Assembly: GCF_030445035.2 (NCBI RefSeq)
Contig: NC_080673.1
Coordinates: 37,010,365 to 37,074,364, forward strand
Source of the DNA: Dasypus novemcinctus
Lineage: Eukaryota; Chordata; Mammalia; Cingulata; Dasypodidae
Direction of reading: 5' to 3'
DNA length: 64,000 nt
Shown in pieces: positions 46,005 to 60,179 of this stretch. Both the position numbers and the translations under genes were made by a program. Each line of letters opens with the position of its first letter. Position 1 is the stretch's first letter. The notes below the pieces were generated by a model. That model did not search any database, was not told the origin of the DNA, and saw nothing but the letters and a program-made list of their open reading frames with translations.

Positions 46005-46155
46005 TATGAAGTAAAGACATTAGCACCCAGTTTTAAAATGAGAGAATTAAGATGTGACTGATTAATGGGATTTCCAAGGACACATGGTTACCATGAAGCA
46101 AAGCTGGGGATTGAAACCCAAATTATCTGACTCACTAGTTAATTGTTCTTCTGAC
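46005..46155 (+). mobile_element. MIR fragment
   Basis: AATGAGAGAATTAAGATGTG, GGTTACCATGAAGCAAAGC and TGGGGATTGAAACCCAAATTATC follow the second half of MIR. It is diverged. Confidence 0.6.
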
Positions 46156-46159
46156 CACT

Positions 46160-46945
46160 TTGAGTGTTGTGGAAGTCCTCGGGAATTAAAAGCTTCTTTT
46201 CCAAGAATAAATGTTCTTTTTCTACTGACAGAGTAATAAATATTTAGGGAGATGTGATTTTTTTAAAGTATTAATTTGATTTTTATTTTAATTTTGTATG
46301 TAACAGACTAATTTAGCCATTGGAGTATCTTAATGTTATTTGATGATTTATCCTTACACCTTTAAGAAACAATACAGGCAAATGGTTTCTATTAAGGCTT
46401 TGGTTTATATGCAGGCTTTTGTTAATTGGTTTTTCCACAAACTATTAAAAAATCTTTGCTGAATTATCACTGTGAAAATGGAAAATGAGAGGTTTTCCAA
46501 ACTCTTGTCCCAATAATAAACAAACTTTAATGAAAGTTACAAAACCATTTCACATATAAAAATACTAATGCACGTAAGCAGTGCATTAGAAAGATACATA
46601 AATTAGAAAATCCACAATCAATAGTGTGAGTGAATAATTGTGCTAAGACCTCTAACAACAACTTCCTTGTACCTTGCTACCCTTTAATTTTTCGATATTG
46701 CTGATAAATTAGAGTTACCATCTTATTGCTATAGTGAATTGTTTTTTGATAATTTTTTACATTTGATACATAAATAAGATTAAATTAAAACCCATTACAA
46801 TTCCACATTTACAAAAAGAAAAAGTGCTCATAAACCCCAACATTCTCAGAGGTCAAGGGGAATCTACACTAACTTTCCAATAATTTTACTAACAGCCTCA
46901 AAGATTATATTTCTTCAATGTTTTTATGAATATATGCAGTCATAG
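46160..46945. other. AT-rich unassigned DNA
   Basis: No gene or recognisable repeat. Confidence 0.4.
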
Positions 46946-46949
46946 ATTC

Positions 46950-47152
46950 CCTGCCCCCAGAAATGGCTCCCCTGTCTGCTTGTTAGTTGTTGTTATTTTT
47001 TCTCGTTGTTTTTACTCATTGTTTGTGCTTGTATGTTCATTGTTTTTTGTTCATTGTTTGTTTTTTCTTTAGGAGACACCAGGAACAGAACCAGGGAGCT
47101 CCCATGTGGGAGGTAGGTGCCCAACTGCTTGAGCCACAGCTGCTCCACCAGA
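46950..47152 (-). mobile_element. DAS-type SINE (short type), minus strand
   Basis: In minus-strand sense it begins GGAGCAGCTGTGGCTCAAGC, then AGTTGGGCACCTACCTCCC, a B-box-like GGTTCTGTTCC, CTGGTGTCTCC and an A-rich AACAATGAAC tail. It is the same family as 12033-12275. The flanking CATAGATT repeats (about 46942 and 47153) are short. Confidence 0.75.
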
Positions 47153-47159
47153 CATAGAT

Positions 47160-49140
47160 TTTTAAGGAGATGGATGAAGATTTGTTAATCTGGTGGCCTC
47201 TCTAATTCAGGAAGAAATGTTTCTTTCAATTAAATTAATTATTCATGCAGACAAAGAAAGGCTGATCTTACTGATAATGATATGATAATAATGATATGTA
47301 TGATTCAAAGTATTATATTAACCTGCACAGCTATAAAACATCAGCAATCACTTGATCATTTGTAAGTAGGAGAAAATAAATACCAGACTCTCGAAAAGAT
47401 TTAGTGATTCTATCCCGCTTCTCTTTGTGAAATATTTCAAGTATCTAATAAAAGATTTTAAAGATAATGGCAGAAAAAGTAATTAGGTAAGAAAATATCA
47501 CAAGAAAGCCAAGATAATTATTCACAAATGAACAGACAGAATAGGAAAGTATTTCCTGTTGTCCACAACAGAATAACTAAATGAACTGATACATTTATTG
47601 TCCAGATAAGTTTATACAGACAAAAAAAGCAAGGGTAAAGCAATGAGAACTATTATAAGAAAAAAGAAAGGTCAATGATTGTAAAAAGAAAATTATGATT
47701 TCAGTATTGAACAGCTCTGAATGGAAGGGCTGCAGTTAGCAATGACGAGTGTACACATCAGCTATGGCCACTCTGGAACAGGAAAAGGAAATAGAGAAGA
47801 AATGACTATCAACCCTTTCTTTAAGGAGAGAAGAATAAAATTAATATCTTACTAAGTCTTCTAAAATATAAAAAAAAATAAATTATATAAGAATTCTATT
47901 TGAATCTTTACAATGGCTAAAAGTAATTGGACATACATGATAAATAGAAAACCAAGACTTTACTTTTAGAAATATAGGCATATAAATAATTACTTTCACC
48001 ATGAAAACTAAATTAAAATGTGAATATTATTGGGGAAGGAGAGTGAAAATAGCTATCACATGAGAATAAGTAGGGCAACAATGTGGACACATCAAGTTTC
48101 TCCAAGAAAAGAAGAACCTAAGTTAGTTCCTGATGATATTTCAGTCTTTTAGGGAAAAAACAGTTACAAATTTAGAGAATGAGATTGAAGGAAAGGATCT
48201 CAATTTAAATAAAACATTAGTAGTATTATACTGTAAAACATGAAATATTGATTACATAGAAAATGATAATTTCTCTAGTAAAAAAAGGCAAAATAAAGAT
48301 TCTGGCCTGAATCCTACTACCAGGTTTTTTGTTGTTTTATTTACATTAGTGTAGGGGAAGAAGGGTAGAAAGCCACTGAGGACATGGAAGAAAAAATGTA
48401 AAAAGACCATAACTATATTTCAATGAGGAAGGCTCCTGCTGGAAAACATAATTTTATAGCATATTTTGATATTTTAGGGAAATAACAACAGATTAGGTGT
48501 AAGGACAAGTTTATTAATAGCTACCTACAAAGTGGAGAAAGGAAAGAAATGAGAAAAAAATTATGAAAATAATTCTTACATGTCTTGTACTCCTGTTTTT
48601 GCCTAGATGTAGTTGAGAATCTATTTTATAAAGTCACTTAAATCTTATAAAAAATGGACTTCGTGACGTCAGTAAGTTCTATATTACATCATCAAAATTA
48701 TCACATAATTTTAACGTAACATTCAGCAACAAAGTTAATCAAATAATATAAAAACAGAGATATTTATAATCTATACATATATAAATATAAGCATTGTCAT
48801 AAATGCAGTATGAATTAATATATAATTTAAAGAGTTTTCTCAATTTTACATATAAATGAAAAAACAATGTACATGTATCCAACAGAGATTTAAATTTGAC
48901 AACTGCTTGACATACTTGAGCAACAAATTAGGAAAGAACAAAATATTCATAAAAACCTATTTTACACATACAAAGTTTTGGTAAGCATGTAAATATGGGC
49001 ACATATTTCCAAAAACATAGTAAAACAAAACATTATACAAGAAAACTAATTCCAATGCATTCATTTTGATTTGTTCAGTATAATTATTAAATAAAAATCT
49101 TCCTTTAGGGGAACCCAGATTTAATCAAACTCGAAATAGT
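47160..49140. other. AT-rich unassigned DNA, may include pseudogene 3' UTR
   Basis: No coding sequence was recognised. The upper end (from about 48600) may hold the 3' UTR of the TDRD3 retrocopy, but I cannot verify this. A lone TGACGTCA (CRE-type octamer) lies at 48664-48671. Confidence 0.4.
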
Positions 49141-49149
49141 TTTCCAATT

Positions 49150-50988
<1,839 letters not shown>

Positions 50989-52520
50989 TTTTTAACTTTT
51001 TAAATTTTTTTATTTTTAAAGAAATTTTAATGTACATAAATGTTATATTGAAAATATAGAGGATTACCATATAACCCAATCCCTGCCTCCCCAAACTTTC
51101 CCCCATTAACATCTTTCATTAGTGTGGTGCATTTGTTACAACTGATGAGCACATGTTGAAGCACTGCTACTAACTGTGGTCTACAGTTAACATTATGGCT
51201 TATACTTTGCGCCGCACCATTTTATGTAAAATGGCTTGTATCTGTCATTGCAATGTCATGCAGAACAATTCCAGTGTCCCCAAAATGCCCCATGTTACGC
51301 TTATTCTTCCTTCTCCCTCCCTAAGAACCTCTAATGACCTGTCTTTATATCAATATTATAAGATCTTCCATTACTAGAATAAGTCTACCTTAATCCATAG
51401 TTGAATTACCACATTATGTTTGTTCATTCCTCAATCTTGAGGATTTTGGGATCGTGATGCCCACACTGCTTCTGATTAAGAGAGGGCTTAGATGCCATGG
51501 CGTAGATGGATGGAACAGTTTTGTTTGCAGTTATAGATACTTTTGGGGGACGGGCCTTGTTCATCATCCTCCTTTTGCTCATTGTCCCTGGTGAGTTTGA
51601 TGAACTGGAGAGTAGGTGTGGACTGCGACTCTGCTGAGATTCAGGGCTCAACTGATAAATGAACAGTTGGAAGTTTTACATCTCTGGGAAATATATTTAA
51701 TGGGTATAGTGCTAATTATAGGTTCAAATAAAAGGAGAAGAAGAACCATGTGTAAGAAAATTATAAATGAGTCTAACTGTGATATATATTAGGGACATAG
51801 GCTACCATGTATTCTGAGGTTAAAGCCCACTGATGGGGCGCCAATTTTGTGGGATTTTCTGCCTGGCTCATAGTGCCCAGCTGTCTCTAAAGTCCTCAGT
51901 AGCACCCCTGCTTGAGGCACTGCTTAATGTGGCAATCAGTGAGATGCTCCTGAGATGTGCGTAAGCAAAATCCCTGAATGCCCTCCCGATTCACTTTGAA
52001 GTCTCTTAGCCATAAAAACTCATTGTATTTAATATCTAATGAGTTTATATGCTGAGTTTGGCTTTCAGAAGGGCCATATTTGAGCAACAAGGAGACTTTC
52101 AGGAGGTTAACTCTTAGGAGATATATATTACGAGGCTAAGTTTCAATTTCACAAGAACAAGACTCAAAATGACAAGCATCAATAGCAAGGGCCTGGCGTA
52201 TTGGTTTGTCCTCCTTCACTAGGCACTGCCCAGGTCCTCTAGGGATTCTTGCCACTCTTTTAGAGAATGTAGCAGGACTCCACAGGATGAGAATTCAATA
52301 TTCTTTTGGTTTGTGTGTGGTGTCCACACACCAGGACAACACTCCATGACTATATGAATACATTCATATTTCACAGAGGCATGCCCGAGGTGCACCCTTC
52401 CTCACACATCCCCCCACTACTGACACCCCACAGCAGTGAGCCTCCCTACCTCAGTTGTAACCCTTCTGTAATCTAAAACATCCCCGAAAACAAAGGCAAA
52501 AAATTAAAAAATTAAAAATA
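50989..52520 (-). mobile_element. L1 3' region unit A, minus strand
   Basis: In minus-strand sense the 3' end lies at 50989 (T run; TGTACATAAATGTTATATTG). The unit then runs through TGTCATTGCAATGTCATGC, TCATTCCTCAATCTTGAGG, TGGGGCGCCAATTTTGTGGG and GAAGTCTCTTAGCCATAAAAAC to CTTCTGTAATCTAAAACATCC. Units B, C and D carry the same landmarks in the same order. Non-coding. Confidence 0.7.
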
Positions 52521-52524
52521 AAAT

Positions 52525-52640
52525 ATTTTTCATTGTGCCTTTCATCACCATAAGATCTGTTATCTTTTTTGTATATTGGCAATTTCTTCTGTATGTTCCC
52601 CTGGTGGCATTTTTCACTTTATCTTTTTTCTTGTATTTTT
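52525..52640 (-). mobile_element. L1 ORF1 stub attached to unit A
   Basis: GTGCCTTTCATCACCATAAG and ATTTCTTCTGTATGTTCCCC match the antisense ORF1 coiled-coil piece at 39165-39230. It is joined to the upstream end of unit A through an AT-rich linker. Confidence 0.55.
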
Positions 52641-52644
52641 AATT

Positions 52645-52706
52645 TAAATTTTTTTCTTTATTTTTAAAGAAGCTTTAGGTTACATAAATGTTACATCAAA
52701 ACTATA
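52645..52706 (-). mobile_element. 3' tip of L1 unit B, separated by insertion F
   Basis: TTTTTAAAGAAGCTTTAGGTTACATAAATG, TTACATCAAAACTATA is the terminal L1 sequence. The remainder of the unit resumes at 53755 (ACTATAGGGGATTTCC) after a plus-strand insertion. Confidence 0.65.
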
Positions 52707-53754
52707 AAGAGACTCATAGCCATATAAACTCATTTGTTCTTTCCATTTCCCCTTTATTCTCCAAAAAAAGAGTTGGGAGGTCATCAGAAGGGCCACACTT
52801 ATGCATGCCTCAGCAGAGTCCCAGAGAAAGCTAAAGTAGATACAACCTCAGGTACTCATTCTCCTGAGGGCTACAGAGACCCACAGGTTCTATGGTCATG
52901 GGAGATGGCTCTGGAGTTCAGTGCCATGTCAGTTGGCCCTACTTTGAAGTTTGTGTTCCTGAGTGTGATGGAGTTGGACTCAGATGTGACCTTTCTAGAC
53001 ATGCCTCTTCTGTCAGTTTTACTGGACCTGTGGTTGGCACTGGGGTTGGTGTATACTCAGGAGACCTGAATCTCTGGACTGTCCATGTGATGGCCGGGCC
53101 CTGAGCCTCAGCAGACTTGCAACTCCTACCCTCTGGTTTACTGGACTTACCCTGGCCAGCTAACAGGGAGGTGAAGAAGGTCAGCCACCACACCAGGGAG
53201 CCAAGAGTGCCTACAACTGCAAGCAGGAGAATTGCATCCATTATCCATGTGGAATCTAAGCCCCCTCCCAATATAGAGGTGGAGTGGACATAATCATCCC
53301 AGGGCCCACAGGATGGAGGAACAGAGTATGGACTAGAATGGACATACTGATATTCTACTATGGAACCATTGTGATTAGTAATGGAAGAAATTGTAGCATT
53401 GATGTGGAGAAAGTGGCCACAGTAGCTGCTGAGGGTAGGGAGAGGAAGAGGAGATATGATGTGGGGGCATTTTCAAGACTTGGAGTTGTCCTGGGTGGTG
53501 CTGAATGGACAGATGCTGGACATTTTATGCCTGCCATGGCCCACTGGGTGGACTGGGGGAGAGTGTAAACTACAATGTAAACTATTATCCATGTGGTGCA
53601 GAAGTGCTCCAAAATGTATTCACCAAATGCAATGAATGTGCCATGATGATGAAAGAGGTTGATGATGTGGGAGGAGTGGGGTGAGGGGGTTGGGGGCTAT
53701 ATGGAGACCTCTTATATTTTTTGAATGTAACATTTAAAAAGAGAGAAAAAAAAT
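52707..53754 (+). mobile_element. L1 3' region copy F with 5' inversion, plus strand
   Basis: The direct part (52771-53752) parallels copy E from about 10133 to 11130 and ends in TTTTTTGAATGTAACATTT with an A-rich tail. The first 64 bases (52707-52770) are inverted: their complement, containing ACAAATGAGTTTATATGG, matches copy E at about 10070-10132, just upstream of the point where the direct part begins. ACTATA flanks the insertion at 52701-52706 and 53755-53760. A minus-strand open frame of 110 codons lies at 52939-53271. Confidence 0.75.
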
Positions 53755-55005
53755 ACTATAGGGGATTTCCATATACCACACCTGCCTCCCCTCCTACACT
53801 TTCCCATATCTTTCATTAATGTGGTACATTTGTTATGAATGATAGACACATATTGAAGCATTGCTACTAACTATGGACTAAAATTTACATTATAGTTTAC
53901 ACTGCCCCACACAATTTTATAGGTTTTAACAAAATGTATAATGGCCTGTATCCATCACTGCAATGTCAAGTGGACAATTCCAGTGTCCCCAAAATGCCCC
54001 CATGTTACATCTAGTCTTCCCTCTCCCTCCCCTCAGAACCTCCAGTGGCCACTGCCTTTATATCAATGATTCAAGTTCTTCCATTGCTAAAATAATAATA
54101 ATCTTATAATAGGATACTAATATAATAATAATAAGTCTCTTTTACATTGGGGAACATATATTCTAAAGTAAGGCCCACTGACAGGGTGCTGAATTCCTGA
54201 GATTGTCTGATCTACTTAGAGTGCTAAGAGTACCTAGATGTTTCTAGAGACCTCAGGATCTCCATTGTATGAGGCACTGTTTACTGTGGCAGTCTGTGAG
54301 ATCCTGCTGAGATATATATAAGGTAACCTCTGGAATGAACTTCCAACTCATTTTGAAATCTCTAAGCCATAAAAATGTATTTGTATTTAATATTTCCCCT
54401 TTCAGTCAAGGTCTTTTTCCAGATTCATTGCTAGTCAGCACTTGGTAATGATCCCTTAGTGCCAGGGAGGCTCATCCCTGGCATTCATGTCCCACACTGG
54501 CAAGGTGGTATGTTTACATGCTGAATTTGGCTTCAAGAGAGGCCACATTTGAGCACCAAGGAAGCTTTCAGGAAGTAATTCGTGGGTGAGATATAGTATA
54601 AGGCTAAGTTCCAATTTCACAGGAAAAGGTTCATAAGTACAATTGTCAATATCAAGGGTCCGGAGTAATGGTCTGTCCTCCTTCACCAGGCACTGCCCAT
54701 GCACTTGGGAGATTCTTGCACTCTATTAAATATTGTAGCAGACCTTCTCAAAATGGGAATTTAATATTCTTTTGGTTATTGTGTGGGTCTCCAACCACAC
54801 AAGACAACACCCCAGGAACACCTGCATGCATTCATATGCCCTAGAGACATGCCCCAGGTGCACCCCTTCCCACACATTCCCCATTACTGACATCCCCACC
54901 AGTAATCCTCCCCTGCTACAGCTGTGACCCTTCTGTGATCCAAAACCTCCATGAAAAAAAACAACACACAAAACAAAATTAATAAAAAATAACAAAATAA
55001 CAAAA
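53755..55005 (-). mobile_element. L1 3' region unit B, minus strand
   Basis: It runs from ACTATAGGGGATTTCC through ATAATGGCCTGTATCC, CACTGCAATGTCAAG, CATTTTGAAATCTCTAAGCC, GAGGCCACATTTGAGCACC and CAGGCACTGCCC to CTTCTGTGATCCAAAACC. These are the same landmarks as unit A, minus the internal block at 51400-51780. Its 3' tip is at 52645-52706. Confidence 0.7.
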
Positions 55006-55009
55006 TAAA

Positions 55010-55100
55010 AAATGATTTTATTCATTGTGTCTTTCATCAAAGTTCTGTTGTCTTTCATATACAGTGAAAATTTCTTCCATATGTTTGCTAGTGCCTAATT
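55010..55100 (-). mobile_element. L1 ORF1 stub attached to unit B
   Basis: TTCATTGTGTCTTTCATCAAAG and AATTTCTTCCATATGTTTGC correspond to the ORF1 stub at 52525-52640. The junction to the 3' region is the same type as in unit A. Confidence 0.5.
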
Positions 55101-55104
55101 TTTT

Positions 55105-56137
55105 GCTTTGTCTTCAGAAAAGCTTTAGATTACAGAAAAGTCAGAGAAAATATAGGAGATTCCCATATATCCAAGCCCATCCCTGTCCCACTCTCCCCTA
55201 TTAATAACATTTTGCATGTGTATGGTATATTTGTTGCAATTGAATATTGAAGTATTGCTACTAACCATTGTTAATGGTTTACATTATGGTTTACATTTTG
55301 TACTCTATGCTTCTATAGGTTTTGACAAAATTTAAAATAGCCTGCATCCATTATTGCAAGATCATGCAGAACCATTCCAGTGTCTTAAAAATAGATATGT
55401 TCCATCTATTCTATTCTTCCCTCCCCCTCTCTTGGAACCTATGGTAACCAACAAGTTTCAATTTTTGAAGAATAAGGTTCATAGTTGCATGCAACAATAT
55501 TGAAGGCTTTACACATTGGTCTGTTTTCTTTTATTAAGTACTGCTTATGTTCTTGAGAGATTCTTATACTTCTTTTACTTCTAGCTGAAAATGCAGCAGG
55601 ACTCCCCAGAATTTTCTTTTTTCTTTTGTGGGTCTCTACCCACTGAGATAACAGTCTATGACAAGATAAACACATTCATATTCCATAAAAGCATGCCCCA
55701 GGTACACCCCACATACCCCCCCACCCACACTGTGCACCAGTGACCCTCCCCTGCCGTATTTTCCAGAAGAACATTCCCACCATTGTAGATTATAATGCAG
55801 ACATACAAATCCCCAGAGTTCACCTGCTTCTTCTTCCAGCCCTCCCCCCAGTTCCACAGAGAGTCCAACCCAAACCCTCACCCTGCTCACCCTCACATTC
55901 CAGTATCATCACCCCCATCCATTGCCAAACCACCCCTTCCCACTTTATCACAGGTTATGCCCATATTGAGCATCGACTTACCACATTCTACTCCCTTTCT
56001 GTCTCTGAATAATGTATCTTCCAGACTCTATCTCTGTGAGTCATCTCAATTTGCTTAGGTCACAACAGTGAAGTCATGCAATATTTGTCCTTTAGTAGCT
56101 GGCTTACTTCACTCGACATAAAATCTTTAAGATTCGG
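55105..56137 (-). mobile_element. L1 3' UTR contiguous with the ORF2 remnant, minus strand
   Basis: The 3' end (AAAGCTTTAGATTACAG, ATAGGAGATTCCCATATATCC) lies at 55110-55200. The sequence continues without a break into the ORF2 C-terminus at 56138. This continuity is the basis for calling the other long non-coding units L1 3' regions. Confidence 0.7.
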
Positions 56138-58860
56138 TCACATTCTCACATGTGCCAATAATTCATTCCTTCTTACAGCTGAGTAATATTCCATTGAAAG
56201 TATATGCCATATTTTGCTTATCCATTTTTCTGTTGATGGACATTTTGCTTGTTTCCAACTTTTGGCAACAGTGAATAATGCATATATCTGAACATTGGTG
56301 TGCATATATCTCTTTGTGTTCCTGTTTTCAGTTCTTCTGGGCATATGCCTGGAAGTGGGATTGCTGGATCATATGGAAGTTCTATAGTTAGGTTCCTGAG
56401 GAACCAACAAACCATCCTCCACAACGATTGCACCATTCCCACCAGCACTTCCTCTACAACACTTGTAGTTCTGGTTTTTTAACAGTCACCAGTCTAATAG
56501 GTGTAAGATGATATCTCCTTGTAGTTTTGATTTGTATTTCCCTAATAGCTAGTGATGTTGAGCATCTTTTCATATATTTGTAGCCATTTGTATTTACTCT
56601 TTGGAAAACTGTCTATTCACATCTCTTGCCCATTTTTTAAATGGATTGTATGTCTTTGTATTTTTGAATGTAGGATTTCTTTATATATACTAGATATTAG
56701 ACCCATATCATATAAGTGTTTCCAAATATTTTCTCCCACTGAGTTAGGCCACCTCTTCACTTTTTAACAAACTCCTTTGATGTGTTTGTTAAATTTGTTA
56801 AATTTAACAAATTATTTTTTTCTTTCATAGCTGGCACTTTTGATATAAAGTTTATGAAACTATTTCTTGTTACTACATCTCGTAGATGCTCCTACATTAT
56901 CTTCTGGGATTTTTTGGTTTTGACTTTTATATTTTATATTTGATACATCTTGAGTTAATTTTTGTATATTGTGTGAGAGGGTGATTCTCTCTCATTATTT
57001 TGGATATGGATATCTAGTTCTCCAAAAACCATTCTGTCTCAGTTGAGTGGGCTTGGTGACCTTGTTGAATATCAGTTGACTGTATATGTGAGGATCTATA
57101 TCAGAGCTCTCAATTTGGTCCCATTGGTCAGTATGCCTATCCTTGTGACACTACCATGTAGTTTTGACCACTGCAGCTTTGTAGTATGCTTTAAAGTCAG
57201 GAAGCATGATTCCTCCAATTTCATTTTTCTTTTTAATATGTTTTTTGATGCTCAGGGCCCCTTGCATTTCCAAACACATTTCATAATTGGCTTTTTCAAT
57301 TCAGTAAAAAAGGCTGTTGTAATTTTTATTGGGATTGTATTAAATCTGTGTATCAATTTGGGTAAAACAGATGTCTTAATGATTTTTTTCTCCCAATTCA
57401 TGAACATGGAATATTCTTCCATTCATATAGGTCTTCTGTTGATTTCCTGTAGGATCATGTGTCACCAGCAAATAGTGAAATTTTTACTTCATCCTTTCCA
57501 ATTTGGATAACTTTTTTTTTCTTGCCTAAGTGCTAGAGCCAGTGCTTCTAACACAATGTTAAATAACAGTGCTGACAGTGGGTATACTTGTCTTGTTCCA
57601 GATCTTAGGAGAGCCTTTATCATTTCATCATTGAGAATGCTATTAGCTGTGGGATAAAGGTTTGCATACCTTTTATCATGTTACAGAAGTTTCCTTCTAT
57701 TCTTATCTTTTGAAGTGTTTTTATCAAGAAAGGATGCTATATATTGTCAAATGCTTCTTCTGTTTCAATAGAGATGCTCATGTGATTTAACCACAGTGTA
57801 ATCAATATTACATTGATTTTCTTATGTTGAACCATCCTTGCATACCAGGGACAAAACCCACTTGATAATGGTATATAATTCATTTTATATGTTGTTAAAT
57901 ATGATTAGCAAGTATTCTTTTGAGGATTTTAGCATCCAAGTACATTAGCAAGATTGGTCTGTACTTTTCTTGTGGCATCTTTATGTGGCTTTGGTATTAA
58001 AGTGATGCTGACATCATAGAATGAGTTAGGCAATGTTCCCTCCACTTCCATTTTTTTTTGGAAGAGTTTAATCAGGATTGGTGTTAGTTCTTTCCATAAT
58101 GATTGGAAGAATTCATCCGTGAAGCCATCTGATCCTAGGTTTGTTTTGATTTAGAGCTTTTTGATGAATAATTCAACATCACTGCTTGTGATTGGTCTGA
58201 TATTAATTTCTTCTTTCATCAATGTAGGTTGCTTGTTTCTAGAAATTTACCCATTTCTTCTAAGTTACCATCTTGTTGACATACAATTTTTCAAAGTACG
58301 CTTTTTTGATACTCTATTTCTGTGGGATCAGTGCTGATAGTCCCTCTCTCATTGTTTATTTTATTTGCACCTCTTTTTTTTTTCCTTGTTAGTGTAGCTA
58401 AGGGTTTGTCAACTTTTTTAATCTTCTCAAAGAACCAGCTTTTGGTGTTGTTAAAATTTTCTAGTGTTTTTTTTATCCTCAATTTCATTTAGTTCTGTTC
58501 TGGTCTTTATTATTTTTCTTCTTTCTGCTTGTTTTGGGATGAGTTTGTTGTTGTTTTTTTTCCTAGTTCCTCCATGTATGCAGTTAGGTCTTTGATTTTA
58601 GCTTTCTTTTTTTTTAATATAGATATTTATAGTTATAAATTTCTCTTACAGAATGTTTTAGCTGCATCCCATATGTTTTGATATGCCATATTCTCATGTT
58701 CATTCATTTCAAAGTTAGTTACTTATTTCTTTTGCAATTTTCTCCTTGACCCACTGATTGTTTAAGAATGTGTTGTTACACTTCCATGTCTTCCTTCCTA
58801 TTCTGATTCTCTGTCCCTTATTAATTTCCATCTTCCTTACATTGTGGTCATGCTGGGAAC
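56138..58860 (-). pseudogene. L1 ORF2 remnant (end of endonuclease through reverse transcriptase to C-terminus)
   Basis: The minus-strand translation shows SWFFEKIKKVDKPLATL and ISTDPTEIEY at 58290-58490 (start of the polymerase region). The reverse-transcriptase region spans 57300-58200, and the C-terminal part reads ELPYDPAIPLPGICP and MEYYSAVRRNELLAHV at 56140-56440. The catalytic motif at 57461-57472 reads F-A-G-D, so the first of the two catalytic aspartates is replaced. There are numerous frameshifts. The element is 5'-truncated at about 58860 and lacks ORF1. Confidence 0.8.
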
Positions 58861-58864
58861 CTCA

Positions 58865-59295
58865 GTGATGGTAGCTGCTTAGGCAAGGGGAGGTGGGAGG
58901 CTGGAATGAACACCAAAATATAGAGAAAGAAAAATATAATGGGGAGATGTGGCTTTAATAAAGTAGAAAGAAAATCTTTCCACAGGAAAATGTTAGTTTT
59001 GTGCTGTTATCTTTTTTCCTCTCTTCTCTTCTTTCATGCCATCTCCCTAATAACACCAGTCACTGAAAAATCTTCATTAATAATATGTATTTTGACTCCC
59101 ATATTAATATTTCTAGCTCAGTTTTCCCTTCTTCCTTAGCTTTAGACCCAAATGCCTACCTCCTTACCAGGTACCTGTATGGGATGCCTTCCAAGAGATC
59201 CAGATTCAAAAGGTCCCAAATGGAATTTACCATTTTGTTGCCAAACATCATCCCCATCTGTACTTTCTGTATTTAGAATGATACGACATTTAACC
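58865..59295. other. Unassigned DNA
   Basis: No gene or clear repeat; possibly the beginning of an old LINE remnant. Confidence 0.35.
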
Positions 59296-59299
59296 AACT

Positions 59300-59735
59300 A
59301 ATCAGATCTTGGTTTGCATCTTCCATTTCTCCTGTTACTCTTCCATACCCAAGAAGTCTCTTAGTGTTGCTGAATCAATTTTCCAAACATTTCTTGAATC
59401 ATATTGGCTTTTTCCATTCCTGCTGCTACCATGTCAGCCTGCCATGATCTTTCACTTTGTAACTGGCCCTCTTTCCAAAATTTGGCCTTTCTCCAGTCCA
59501 ATTTCCACACTTCATTCAGTCAACCATCAATGACTACCTATCACTTTTATGATAAAGTTCTAAGTCCTTAATCTAGCCTGTAGGGCCTGGGTGAGATAGC
59601 TCTTGCTTGCTGATCCAATTCATTCCATTCCATACTTTACCACATGGCTCATAAGCTATAGCTCTGATGAAATAAATTCATATCTTAGATTACATCATAT
59701 AATATGTTACATAGATCATTTTCTTTCTACCATTG
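59300..59735 (+). mobile_element. Possible L2-like remnant, left part
   Basis: CTGCTGCTACCATGTCAG, GTTCTAAGTCCTTAATCTAGCC and TGTAGGGCCTGGGTGAGATAG resemble a common old mammalian repeat that commonly precedes L2 3' ends. The continuation may be 60180-60450. The family is uncertain. Confidence 0.4.
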
Positions 59736-59739
59736 ATAT

Positions 59740-60152
59740 ATGGTATCACTCTTTGGCTAAATAGTTTGGTTCTCCTCAATGTAGTGTCACTCTTTGCCCA
59801 CTGGGACATTGTGAATCCCTGACCTGAAGAGTTGTTCATGTGACTTGCTTTGCCCAGTGAAATGTAAGTAGACATGATACGTATCACTTTTAGACAGCAG
59901 CTTTAAGAGCCATTATATACTTCAATATAATCTCTGACTTAACTCTGCCATGAAACAGGCAATGTTCCAGATGGTAGATGATTCATCAGTCAATATACTG
60001 GAGATAGGAAGACAAGGAGCAGAGCAGCAGGCAGCCAATGATGGACATGTAAAATGAATGAAAAATAAACCATTGTATTTGTAAGTCACTAAGACTTGGG
60101 GAACTTTTTTGTTACCACAGCAAAACTTAACCTACTTTGACTGATATATCTT
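59740..60152 (+). mobile_element. Ancient MLT-type LTR
   Basis: GGCAATGTTCCAGATGGTAG, CAAGGAGCAGAGCAGCAGGC, AATGAAAAATAAACCATTG and TACCACAGCAAAACTTAACC follow a known mammalian LTR ending, with the AATAAA block and a terminal TTGACTGATATA. It appears to split the L2-like remnant around it. Confidence 0.6.
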
Positions 60153-60179
60153 GCTGGAAGAGGTTTCTTTTCCCCTATT

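Noticed and set aside
48664-48671. CRE-type octamer TGACGTCA as a regulatory site
   Set aside because: It is an isolated octamer in AT-rich DNA with no promoter context.
55740-56058. Overlapping open frames in a C-rich segment
   Set aside because: They lie in the non-coding L1 3' UTR and show no conservation in related units.
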